DNA of 64,000 nucleotides from Rhodospirillales bacterium (lineage in GTDB: Bacteria; Pseudomonadota; Alphaproteobacteria; Reyranellales; Reyranellaceae). The translations under genes and the position numbers were made by a program. Shown in pieces: positions 53,027-60,636 of the stretch. The stretch lies in contig JACPOB010000200.1 of assembly GCA_016185145.1 (NCBI GenBank), positions 1 to 64,000 on the forward strand, written 5' to 3'. The notes below the pieces were generated by a model. The model ran no database searches, was not told where the DNA came from, and saw nothing but the letters and a program-made list of their open reading frames with translations. Position 1 is the stretch's first letter; each line of letters starts with the position of its first letter.

Positions 53027-53389
53027 GTGCACGCTGGAGGGCTTTTGAATCCATTGGAAGGCCTTCAAGCTACCCGTGAGCCACAGCAGGCGGCGCCGCG
53101 GGCGCCCGCCGCGCCACGCACCGTTTCGGCCTCGCAGCTCGGCTATCTGGTCCCGCCCAACCCGATCTACCCGGCGCGCTCGCGCAAGGTGGGCGAGCAG
53201 GGTGCCGTCATGATCCGTGTGCTGGTCGACGTCGTCGGCCGGCCCTCGCAGGTTTCACTGCAGACCTCTTCGGGGCATCCCGCCCTGAGGGTGAGCGCGG
53301 TGCGTGCCGCCCAGTTCAGGCCCTATGCCGAAGGCGGATTGCCGCAGGCGGTCTGGGTGTTGGTGCCGATCAATTTTGTGTTGCGGTAG
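53027..53389 (+). CDS. TonB C-terminal domain protein lacking its membrane anchor
   Basis: A 120-residue protein immediately behind the receptor stop. The TonB C-terminal fold is intact: PPNPIYPARSRKVGEQGAVM, IRVLVDVVGRPSQVSLQTSS, GHPALRVSAVRAAQFRPYAE and VLVPINFVLR. Before it is only a short Pro/Ala stretch (PQQAAPRAPAAPRT). The N-terminal transmembrane helix of TonB is missing, as no hydrophobic segment occurs. Starts are GTG 53027 or TTG 53045 (GGAGG 4 nt before). It is probably the 3' half of a tonB gene fused behind the receptor by deletion, so energy transduction by this copy is doubtful. Confidence 0.75.
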   Translation: MHAGGLLNPLEGLQATREPQQAAPRAPAAPRTVSASQLGYLVPPNPIYPARSRKVGEQGAVMIRVLVDVVGRPSQVSLQTSSGHPALRVSAVRAAQFRPYAEGGLPQAVWVLVPINFVLR

Positions 53390-53398
53390 GAGTAGGTC

Positions 53399-54127
53399 AT
53401 GGGTGACACAGCCGCCCTGGGCTTCGGCCATTTCATCGCTCAGTCCGACGTCGTGGCGAGGGTCCTGCTGGCGGTGCTGGCGATCATGTCGGCGATCTCC
53501 TGGTACCTGATCGTCTACAAGGGCGTCAGCCAGATCGTGCGGCAGAAGCGCAGCGCCAAGTTTCTGTCCTTCTTCTGGAGCGCCACGTCCCTCGAGGCGG
53601 TGCAGAATGAGCTCAGCGTCCACGGCGTGCACGAGCCGTTCGGGCATCTCACGGCGCATGCCATGCACGCCCAGGCGCATCACGCCAAGTTCGGCGCCGC
53701 CAAGCTCGAGGAGGCCGGCTCAGAGCAGGAGTTCCTGACGCGCACCATCAAGAAGGTGCTCGACGAGGAGAAGACGGCGCTGGAGAACGGCCTCACCATG
53801 CTCGCCACCATCGGCGCTACGGCGCCGTTCGTCGGCCTGTTCGGCACGGTGTGGGGCGTCTATCACGCGCTGGTGGCGATCGGCATGTCGGGCTCGGGCA
53901 TGCTCGACAAAGTCGCGGGCCCGGTCGGCGAGGCGCTGATCATGACCGGCATCGGGCTGGCGGTCGCCCTGCCGGCGGTCATGGGCTACAACTGGCTGAC
54001 CCGCTCCAACCGCGTGCTGACCACCAAGCTCGACGCCTTCGCCTTCGAGCTGCTGAACTTCCTGCTGATCGGCCGCACCCTGCAAGCGGCCGGCCGCGGC
54101 AGCGTGCTTGCCGCCGTGAACTACTAG
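53399..54127 (+). CDS. exbB: ExbB/TolQ-family proton channel protein
   Basis: A 242-residue inner-membrane protein. AGGAG lies 6 nt before the ATG. It has three helices: about 18-38 (VVARVLLAVLAIMSAISWYL), about 132-152 and about 175-195, with the family motif LATIGATAPFVGLFGTVWGV YH (split here for length) and GEALIMTGIGLAVALPAVMG. It provides proton-motive force to TonB with ExbD. No exbD follows; the next sequence is a decayed minus-strand gene, so the partner must be encoded elsewhere. Confidence 0.92.
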   Translation: MGDTAALGFGHFIAQSDVVARVLLAVLAIMSAISWYLIVYKGVSQIVRQKRSAKFLSFFWSATSLEAVQNELSVHGVHEPFGHLTAHAMHAQAHHAKFGAAKLEEAGSEQEFLTRTIKKVLDEEKTALENGLTMLATIGATAPFVGLFGTVWGVYHALVAIGMSGSGMLDKVAGPVGEALIMTGIGLAVALPAVMGYNWLTRSNRVLTTKLDAFAFELLNFLLIGRTLQAAGRGSVLAAVNY

Positions 54128-54129
54128 GC

Positions 54130-54304
54130 CCGGCAGAAAGCCCTTTAGAACCGACGCAGTAGCGGTTGCCCGGCTGACCTGCGCCCGTCTTTCGGCCTCC
54201 TCGACGTTTTCAGCCCGCACGGAAATCGTTGCCTGCGGCACTTTGAATCGATGGCCACCGGAACTCAAGATGTGCTTGAAGAAAGTCACTTTATAGGAAG
54301 TCAT
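54130..54304 (-). pseudogene. Remnant of a small conserved protein
   Basis: From ATG 54304 the first 45 residues (TSYKVTFFKHILSSGGHRFK, then ISVRAENVEEAERRAQ) look like the start of a small (about 65-residue) conserved alphaproteobacterial protein that begins with TxYKVTFFK and ends in a helix plus a WxLxAD motif. Here the end is replaced by VSRATATASVLKGF and the frame runs on antisense to exbB, so the 3' end was lost at the exbB border. The family assignment is from memory and is tentative. Confidence 0.4.
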
Positions 54305-54690
54305 CGCGCTGTGTCCAACCCAGTCACGAACATTGAGATCCTGGACGGTGACATCGGTCCAGATGTGCACGCCGAGCAGAGAATACCCAATGACGGATGC
54401 TACCACGTGCACCACCATCCAGCGGCCCAACACCTGCTTCGCCGCTTCTCGCGCTTCGATCGCGTATTCCGTATCGGCGATCGCATCGACCAGCGGCGTG
54501 ATCTGGGCATTGCCGGCAAGGCGCTTGCTGCGGCCGCGGAGCCACTTGCGTCGCGAGTTCCGCCTTGGTTTCCAGGAGCGCGTCGAGCGCCCGGTACAGG
54601 CGATCCTTCTGCGCTAGCCACCTGAGCCGAGGCCCCGCGTGGTCCACCTTCCGTCCAGGGCAGTTGTGAAAGGTAGGCTGGCTTGTCTTC
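54305..54690 (-). pseudogene. Decayed paralogue of the b-type membrane cytochrome
   Basis: LVDAIADTEYAIEAREAAKQ followed by VLGRWMVVHVVASVIGYSLL and GVHIW aligns with the C-terminus of the intact protein at 59889-60635 (LVGAIADLEHAIGRREALNR, WTVLHIAAALVMYPLLALHI). Upstream the homology continues in another frame (LAQKDRLYRALDALLETKAE), so there is a frameshift near 54520, and the N-terminal membrane helices are absent. Confidence 0.75.
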
Positions 54691-55210
54691 ACGGCTGCGG
54701 CTGAAGATGTTGATGCGAGAAGACTGCTCGCACCACGGCGCCACCGCCGGGTCGAACCACTTCGATCTCGAAGCGATAGCGGTCGCGCGGGGGCAGATTG
54801 GCGAAGCCGCCGTAGGCCTGTCCGCCTGCGATCGCCATCGGCTCGAGCTCTATCCGGGTCGCCGAGGATTGGCGCCCGCCCTGGACGACCGCCACCACGC
54901 TCGCATCCGTGATCCGCATGCCTGTGGTCGAATCGAAAAGGGCGACTATGAGATGATGGCTATATTGATCCTTGGGCGCAGTGCTGGGCATGTCACGGCC
55001 GGTATGGTCAGGCGGATGCGAACGGGCGAAGGCAGCCGGAATCACCGTGAAGTAGATCGCGAGGCCGTCCGCCTGCTGGACCGTTTCATGCAGGGCCATG
55101 GCGCGGCTCGGTGTCGCTGCTAGCACCAGGGCCGAAAGCGCGGCGAGCGACGCCCGGCGACCTATGCTCTTGCTCCAGCCACCTGGAATCGCCGCGGCGG
55201 ACAGGTGCAT
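54689..55210 (-). CDS. Exported hypothetical protein between the module remnants
   Basis: A 173-residue protein; the start at 55210 is uncertain (55315 also possible, neither with a good ribosome-binding site). A twin-arginine-like signal stretch GRRASLAALSALVLAATPSR is followed by a beta-rich domain (HHLIVALFDSTTGMRITDAS, VVAVVQGGRQSSATRIELEP, YGGFANLPPRDRYRFEIEVV) of the immunoglobulin-like kind seen in periplasmic FixH/YtkA-type proteins. It lies between the decayed cytochrome b and multihaem cytochrome copies, so it is probably an accessory member of that module; no equivalent is seen in the intact copy. Confidence 0.55.
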   Translation of the reverse strand: MHLSAAAIPGGWSKSIGRRASLAALSALVLAATPSRAMALHETVQQADGLAIYFTVIPAAFARSHPPDHTGRDMPSTAPKDQYSHHLIVALFDSTTGMRITDASVVAVVQGGRQSSATRIELEPMAIAGGQAYGGFANLPPRDRYRFEIEVVRPGGGAVVRAVFSHQHLQPQP

Positions 55211-55374
55211 TGGCGGCGCCGCGGAGCATAGCCTGCTCCAGCTACTCGCCGGCTCGTCCTTGCCCCTCCAGGAGCGAGAACCCATCGCGCTTTGCCCAGT
55301 CTGTTTCTTCCGCATGGCCTGCGTGTCCGAAGATGTCTTTTAGCAACTCTGGGCCAATCTGGCGTCCATGTCAC

Positions 55375-55740
55375 ACGCAGATGGAGCTAGGTGACGTCCA
55401 AGGCCCGACTTCAGTGATCCGGAAATTTGGGTGCGCGGCTCTCGGCGAGCCATCTCGGTGCCGACAAGCGAAGCCGGAGAAGCTGTTGGCCTGATGGCAG
55501 GAGGCGCGGAAGCGATCACGGTGCGGGTCCTGCGCCTCATGGCAGGCGGCGCATCCGCCGACGGTCGCGTGGAAGGCGGTGCCCTGCTTGGCGAGCAGCT
55601 CGGGGGCGAATGGGTGGCAGGTCGGGCAAGCGTCCGCTTCGACGCCCCTGTCCGGTGCATGGCAGCTCTCGCACTGACCGCCAGAAAGCGTGAGCGGTGG
55701 AGAGCAGCCCCGGCATCACCGCGCGCCGCGATGCGATGAA
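55375..55740 (-). pseudogene. Decayed paralogue of the multihaem cytochrome c
   Basis: One frame reads CESCHAPDRGVEADACPTCH, then FAPELLAKQGTAFHATVGGC and AACHEAQDPHRDRF, ending ASCHQANSFSGFA. This follows the intact protein at 59107-59892 (CENCHTPDRGVEAAACLTCH ... CYLCHQTNSFSSL) with an internal deletion that joins the DPHRGRF region to the last haem region. The upstream part (VMPGLLSTAHAF) is in a different frame, so a frameshift near 55690 separates signal/anchor and haem domain. Three or four CxxCH motifs remain but no start. Confidence 0.8.
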
Positions 55741-55938
55741 GACCTCGACGCTGGTCGAGAAACCTGATGGGTCGCAAGCCGGAGAAGCGCTACGCCCTTC
55801 ATCCAGGAGCACGCGAAGTTCGCCCGCGATCTCGACGTCTAACATAAGGCAAAACTAAGGAGTTGCGCACGACTTTGTGACGTGAACGGAGCGGCGGGTC
55901 GTGCCTATCGTGTATATACTGCGCGAGGAGAACGTCCG

Positions 55939-56514
55939 ATGCGCCTGAAGAGCGAGATCGCCGCCACCCTGCTCGGGCTTGTCACTCTGCCGGTCGCGGT
56001 CTGGGCCGCAGTGATCGGCGGCACTTACTACTCCCCGCAGTACGACTATCGCGAATTCTTTGCAGCCGCCGACGGACGGAACTTCCAGGTCGTCCTGTAC
56101 GGCACCCCAGCCCTTCCCGGCTTCGATCCCGGCACGGTGGCGCGCGACATGCTGCCCCTGATGCAAGCCGCCAAGCCGCGGCCGGCGCTCACTTTCACCT
56201 ACGCCGATCCACCCGAGCGACCGCGGCCCTATTACCGGCTGGTCCTGACCTTCGATCCCGCCAACGACTACGGCTCGAACTCGGTGTGCGCGGGCGTGCC
56301 GCCGCGCTTCAAGCCAGGGCGGCCGGGCCTCTTCTACGTCTTCGCCGTCTATTGTCGAAACGACCAGGTGCTGTCGGAGACGACTGCCTGGACGGCAGCG
56401 ACCAGCCCGGCCGATCCGCGCATCGCCGAGCTGTATCGACAGCTCTTCCAGGTGACCTGGAGCGATTCGCCCGCCCGGCTTCCGCAGTCCGGCGGCAGCG
56501 ACCGGTCCCGTTAG
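55939..56514 (+). CDS. Exported or membrane-anchored hypothetical protein
   Basis: A 191-residue protein I do not recognise. GAGGAG lies 8 nt before the ATG. A hydrophobic N-terminus (IAATLLGLVTLPVAVWAAVI, about 6-25) is a signal or anchor. The rest (YYSPQYDYREFFAAADGRNF, QVVLYGTPALPGFDPGTVAR, YRLVLTFDPANDYGSNSVCA) is a mixed alpha/beta domain with two Cys (SVCAG, VYCRN) that may pair. The ISAzo13 element begins 7 nt after its stop, so its native 3' neighbour has been displaced. Confidence 0.6.
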   Translation: MRLKSEIAATLLGLVTLPVAVWAAVIGGTYYSPQYDYREFFAAADGRNFQVVLYGTPALPGFDPGTVARDMLPLMQAAKPRPALTFTYADPPERPRPYYRLVLTFDPANDYGSNSVCAGVPPRFKPGRPGLFYVFAVYCRNDQVLSETTAWTAATSPADPRIAELYRQLFQVTWSDSPARLPQSGGSDRSR

Positions 56515-56520
56515 GCCATC

Positions 56521-57820
56521 TCGAACAATAACTGAATCGCGTGCGTCGGTGTGACTCGGCCTGTCGGGATTCCCAGTTGCGGCGAATAAGCGTAGGCCGG
56601 TTGCGCGATCGACGAGGACGGCATCAGGTATTGCTGGGAGACGGTCGGGCGCAAGCTCGATGAGCGGGCCGGCGGATGCTCGCGGCAGCCGAGGTTCGCA
56701 CCGCGGGCCGGGGCGGACTTGCGGTCGTCTCCAGAATTACCGGGCTCGCCCGCTCGACGATCATTCGCGGGGAGGATGATCTGGAGGCTGCTCCGCTGCC
56801 TTTGGGGCAGGTTCGCCGCGCCGGTGGCGGGCGCAAGGCGGTCAGTGAGCAAGACCCGCTGCTCATCCCCGAGCTGAAGCGCCTCATCGAGCCCGCCACG
56901 TTGGGCGATCCCGAGCGGCCCCTGCTGGGGGTCTCCAAGAGCGTGGACAAGCTGGCCGCAACGCTGACGGAGATGCGCCATCCGATCAGCGCCGACACTG
57001 TCGCCAAGGAACTGGTGAAGCTCGGCTTCTCGCGTCAGCACAATCGCAAGGCCGATGAAGGCTCGCGGCATCCGGACCGCAACGCTCAGTTCGAGCACAT
57101 CAATACGAAAGTCGTCGCCGCGCAGGCTGCGGGGCAACCGGTCATCTCCGTCGACACGAAAAAGAAAAGGCGGATCGGCAACTTCAAGAACGGCGGCTCC
57201 GACTATCGCCCCAAGGGCAATCCTTGCCGTGTCAACGTACACGACTTCGAGGACAAGGAGCTGGGCAAGGTCGTGCCGTACGGCGTCTACGACGTGACGG
57301 CCAACGCCGGCTTTGTCAGCCTCGGCATCACCAGCGATACCGCCGAATTCGCGGTGCAGTCGATCCGCTGCTGGCTCGAGCGCATGGGCCGCGAGCGCTA
57401 TCCCGAAGCAACTGAGCTGACGATCACCGCCGATTGCGGCGGCTCAAACGGGGCGCGCATGCGGCTGTGGAAGGTCGAGCTGCAGAAGCTCGCCGACGAG
57501 ACAGGCCTCGTACTCCACCGTCACCACTACCCACCGGGGACGTCGAAGTGGAACAAGATCGAGCACCGCCTCTTCTGCCACATCACGCAGAACTGGCGCG
57601 GACGGCCGCTGACGGATCGTATCGCCGTCGTCGAGCTGATTGGCGCGACCACCACCAAAGCAGGCTTGAAAGTCGCGTGTGCGCTCGACACCCGGATCCA
57701 TCACAAGGGCATCAAGGTCAAGGATGCCGAGATGGCAACTCTCGACATCATTGGCGAGGCCTTCCATCCTGAATGGAACTACACTATCAATCCCCGGCGC
57801 CCGTAGCGGCTATTGTTCGA
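56521..57820. mobile_element. ISAzo13-family insertion sequence, 1300 bp
   Basis: The terminal repeat TCGAACAATA at 56521-56530 is matched by its complement at 57811-57820. The ends agree further at scattered positions. It contains one transposase frame. No target duplication is evident next to the ends. The element sits between the stop of the gene at 55939-56514 and the 3' end of the DUF2167 gene. Confidence 0.75.
56676..57806 (+). CDS. ISAzo13-family transposase, 5' end frameshifted
   Basis: A 376-residue DDE transposase. Blocks: TGLARSTIIRGEDDLEAAPL (HTH, about 22-41), first Asp in VISVDTKKKRRIGN (about 155), second Asp in LTITADCGGSNGARMRLWKV (about 251), and Glu in PGTSKWNKIEHRLFCHITQN (about 294). 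The LDER block that normally precedes residue 1 is present just upstream at 56656-56667 but in another frame (an in-frame TGA lies at 56661), which suggests one missing base near 56670. The ATG at 56676 could still yield most of the protein, so activity is uncertain. Confidence 0.8.
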   Translation: MLAAAEVRTAGRGGLAVVSRITGLARSTIIRGEDDLEAAPLPLGQVRRAGGGRKAVSEQDPLLIPELKRLIEPATLGDPERPLLGVSKSVDKLAATLTEMRHPISADTVAKELVKLGFSRQHNRKADEGSRHPDRNAQFEHINTKVVAAQAAGQPVISVDTKKKRRIGNFKNGGSDYRPKGNPCRVNVHDFEDKELGKVVPYGVYDVTANAGFVSLGITSDTAEFAVQSIRCWLERMGRERYPEATELTITADCGGSNGARMRLWKVELQKLADETGLVLHRHHYPPGTSKWNKIEHRLFCHITQNWRGRPLTDRIAVVELIGATTTKAGLKVACALDTRIHHKGIKVKDAEMATLDIIGEAFHPEWNYTINPRRP

Positions 57821-57827
57821 AATGTCC

Positions 57828-58577
57828 TTACTCTACAGGTTCTTTCATGCGGAGGATCGCCGCTATCGTGCTTGCAATCCCGTACTCTGAAAGTCTGTCC
57901 CCAACTTGATAGTCCGTATATCGACCGCCAACGGGGAAGGCGAAATTGGCTTGGCCTATCTTAAGCAGATTCCCGCGGCTCGCGAACATTACGTTGCCAC
58001 CCCAAATGAGTTTCTCGAAGCCGCCCCGTCCGAAGACAAGGGCCATGCTGCTGATGACTGGCAACCCATGATCGCTAGAGGCTTCGATGGCCCAGCGCAC
58101 GCTATTCGTTGACCGATCAAGAGTGGGAGGCTCCAACCAGCCGACAACGTGTATGCCGGGCAAGCCGGCCCGTCGCCTCCTGGAATTGCCGGCTTCAGCA
58201 ATTTCAGCGACTGACCTGAGGATGGCGTCAAGATCGAGGGTGTCCCAGTCGTCGAACCGCACATAGCCCCGTCCGAGGTTTTGGAATATGACCATCTCGC
58301 CGGTACGAGGATCATGAAGCAGGGCCTCGATCCCGGCCGGCGCGGGACCACCGCTGACCGCGGCCCAGACGCGCGCGGCATCGCGGCCCACTAGCTGTCT
58401 AACGGGAGCCGGTGCTTTTAACGTCGCGCCTGACACCGGCAACCTAAGCGTCTTTCCGTCTCTCCATTGGAGCGCTTTATCGGTGTCGACTGGCTCGTTA
58501 GTGCTTTCGGGAATCCTGGCGGTGGCCGCCGACGCAAGGACTAAGAAGCCGAGGCAGAAGGCAATGGCACACCTCAT
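57828..58577 (-). CDS. DUF2167-family protein, probably truncated at the C-terminus
   Basis: A 249-residue exported protein. GGAGG lies 8 nt before the ATG; the signal peptide is residues 1-20 (FLVLASAATA-RI). DUF2167 landmarks: LQWRDGKTLRLPVSGATLKA, EMVIFQNLGRGYVRFDDWDT, HVVGWLEPPTLDRSTNSVRW and FAFPVGGRYTDYQVGDRLSE. Family members usually go on for about 40 residues with a C-terminal membrane helix; here the frame ends in RMKEPVE, 8 nt from the ISAzo13 end, so the insertion probably removed the tail. A membrane-anchored role would be lost. Confidence 0.75.
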   Translation of the reverse strand: MRCAIAFCLGFLVLASAATARIPESTNEPVDTDKALQWRDGKTLRLPVSGATLKAPAPVRQLVGRDAARVWAAVSGGPAPAGIEALLHDPRTGEMVIFQNLGRGYVRFDDWDTLDLDAILRSVAEIAEAGNSRRRRAGLPGIHVVGWLEPPTLDRSTNSVRWAIEASSDHGLPVISSMALVFGRGGFEKLIWGGNVMFASRGNLLKIGQANFAFPVGGRYTDYQVGDRLSEYGIASTIAAILRMKEPVE

Positions 58578-59106
58578 CCTGACGTCCTCCGAAGCAACCG
58601 CCTAGACGTCCAACCCTTGGAATATATAGTGCCTTCATGCCTCGCCAGCCAAGGACATGAAGCGGAACTTTCGGATAGCACGGGGCGGTGTCAAGACGAG
58701 GAGTCCGAAATGAGACATCGCCACAGAATGGGAACAGGTTGCCTTGTTTCATCATTTTCACCCAAGATGCACGACGCGTGGGCCATCACCACCTCTTCGA
58801 GGCCCTGCATCCTCCTGAAGTTAACATATTTGATCCAAACATAGGACGGCCGGCGGCGAGCTGCGCATGTTGCCGATGGCGATCATAATGGCTCATGCGC
58901 TTTGAGTGCCGCGACTACAATTGGTCCGGCGACTTTGAGGGAAGGATCGACGTATTCGTCGCGCCTGCCTCACCAGGGCACCTCCACCACCGGAATGGTC
59001 CGTGGTTCTGTCCAGCCCTTCAGCCACTGCTGGAATTGATAGGCGGTGCCACGCGGCGCACTCAACCATGTGATTGCCGGCCAGTGGCGGCCTGCAGCGC
59101 GGGCAG
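58578..59106. other. Intergenic region without recognised gene
   Basis: About 530 nt between the DUF2167 start and the multihaem cytochrome stop. A minus-strand frame near 58970-59100 ends in FQQWLKGWTEPRTIPVVEVP and looks protein-like, perhaps an older C-terminal extension of the cytochrome now out of frame, but I cannot show it. No clear promoter or hairpin. Confidence 0.4.
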
Positions 59107-59892
59107 TTACCTGTGATCGGCCGCGCCCGCGCGTAAGCTGGAGAAGCTGTTGGTCTGGTGGCAGAGGTAGCACTGTTCGATCCGCGCCGGTCGCCGGAGG
59201 GCGACCCGCTGTGCTGCGGTCAGGAAGTGCTCCCCGCCGTGGCTGCGCGGCGGCTGGTGGCACTGTGCGCAATCGGTCGAGCGCGGCGAGGGGTGCTGCC
59301 AGCCCGCCACGGCCCAGTTCTCGGTGGTATGGCAGGACTGGCAGGAGGCGCCGAACCGGCCGCGGTGTGGGTCCTGAGCTGTGTGACAGGTGACGCAGTC
59401 GAGGCGTTGGGCCTGCTTCGCGGGCAACGCGGCGCCGGGCGGTCGGAGCGCCGCTCCCGCCTCGCCAAGCAGGCGCTCCAGCGCCGCCAGGGAGCCGCGC
59501 TCGGCCTGGTCCGGCCGGCCGGCAGCCCCGGCCGCCACAAGGGCGCCGTGGTCCATGCGGATCGGGCGATCGCCGCCTTTGTGCTCGACATGGCAGGCGG
59601 CGCATTCGCCGACAGCCGCATGGAAGGCGGTGTCCTGTTTGACCAGCAGCTCCGGTGCGAACGTGTGGCAGGTGAGACAGGCGGCGGCCTCGACGCCCCT
59701 GTCCGGTGTGTGGCAGTTTTCGCACCGACCGCCGAGAAAGGCGTGCGCGGCGGAGAGCGGACCCGGGATCACCGCGGCACGCCAAGCCGGTAGCGCCGGC
59801 GACCCTGATCGGTACATGGTGAGTGGAACCAGCACGACGGCTGTCGCCCCCAACACCGCGAGCACCGTATAGAGCGCCGTGGTGATCTTCAC
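59107..59892 (-). CDS. Membrane-anchored multihaem cytochrome c (seven CxxCH)
   Basis: A 261-residue cytochrome. The GTG at 59892 overlaps the stop of the upstream gene (GTGA, 59889-59892). An uncleaved N-terminal helix (about 5-25, TALYTVLAVLGATAVVLVPL) anchors it, with the haem domain in the periplasm. Seven haem sites are visible: CENCH, CLTCH, CAACH, CVTCH, CQSCH, CAQCH, CYLCH. The first three and last four are split by an Ala-rich helix (about 120-165). As last gene of the electron-transfer operon it should take electrons from the b-type protein and pass them to periplasmic acceptors. A decayed copy lies at 55375-55740. Confidence 0.88.
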   Translation of the reverse strand: MKITTALYTVLAVLGATAVVLVPLTMYRSGSPALPAWRAAVIPGPLSAAHAFLGGRCENCHTPDRGVEAAACLTCHTFAPELLVKQDTAFHAAVGECAACHVEHKGGDRPIRMDHGALVAAGAAGRPDQAERGSLAALERLLGEAGAALRPPGAALPAKQAQRLDCVTCHTAQDPHRGRFGASCQSCHTTENWAVAGWQHPSPRSTDCAQCHQPPRSHGGEHFLTAAQRVALRRPARIEQCYLCHQTNSFSSLRAGAADHR

Positions 59893-60635
59893 CGAAGCCA
59901 CCGCAGTCCGAAGTAGATGCCGTTCCAGATGTGGAGCGCGAGGAGCGGGTACATCACGAGCGCCGCCGCGATGTGCAGCACCGTCCACCGGGAGAGCCCC
60001 CGGTTGAGGGCTTCGCGGCGTCCGATCGCGTGCTCGAGGTCCGCGATGGCACCGACCAGGCGCCGCAGTGGAATCCCGTCGGGCCCGGCGCCGCTGCCGG
60101 AGGCCAGGAGGACGAAGGTCGGGAGGTCCACCCCCGAGACGGCGGCAGCCGTGCCGCCGTGAGGGGCGGCGCTGGCGGCGTCAGCAGCGATCCGATCAAA
60201 ACGGGCTCTGAGCACCCCCAGCATGGCCTGCTGCTCACGCAGGTCGGCGCCGGCTTGCGCCAGGTAGTAACGGCCGACGAAGCCGCTCAGGACGACGGTC
60301 AGCATCGCAGCGACCAGCGCGATGCCGAGCGGGCTGCGGTAGGCGTGGCCGCTATGCAGGATCCCGAGCAGCGCGCCCGCCACGCCGGCATAGACGTGGA
60401 AGGAGAGGAACGTGCCCAACGAAGCGTGCTTCGCCACCCGCGTCCGGAGCCAAACGCTACGCTTGACCAAGGAATAGACGAGCACCGCCGCCAACAAGGT
60501 CGCGCCGGCGATGCCGAGCAAGCCGCCGGCCAAACTGCCCGGAAAGCGCGGCGCCTCGTGGAGCAGGAAGCCGGGGGCGAAAAGCACCAGGACACTCACG
60601 AGAGCGCCCACCGTGTGCTTCTCGCTCTCGCTCAC
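59889..60635 (-). CDS. Membrane b-type cytochrome-like protein
   Basis: A 248-residue protein. The GTG at 60635 has GGAGG 6 nt upstream and lies directly at the stop of the reductase gene. It has five hydrophobic segments: about 10-28, 38-60, 78-98 (HVYAGVAGALLGILHSGH), 105-127 and 218-240 (WTVLHIAAALVMYPLLALHI). Paired His in segments 3 and 5 could hold b haem across the membrane, as in ferric-reductase or cytochrome-b561-like folds. A soluble loop (about 130-215) lies between. It probably links the FAD reductase on the inner face to the multihaem cytochrome outside. A decayed copy lies at 54305-54690. Confidence 0.75.
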   Translation of the reverse strand: MSESEKHTVGALVSVLVLFAPGFLLHEAPRFPGSLAGGLLGIAGATLLAAVLVYSLVKRSVWLRTRVAKHASLGTFLSFHVYAGVAGALLGILHSGHAYRSPLGIALVAAMLTVVLSGFVGRYYLAQAGADLREQQAMLGVLRARFDRIAADAASAAPHGGTAAAVSGVDLPTFVLLASGSGAGPDGIPLRRLVGAIADLEHAIGRREALNRGLSRWTVLHIAAALVMYPLLALHIWNGIYFGLRWLR

Positions 60636-60636
60636 C

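Noticed and set aside
58831-58844. TTGATCCAAACATA as a sixth FNR-type box
   Set aside because: Only the left half fits; the right half is not a TCAA half-site and no start codon lies at the usual distance.
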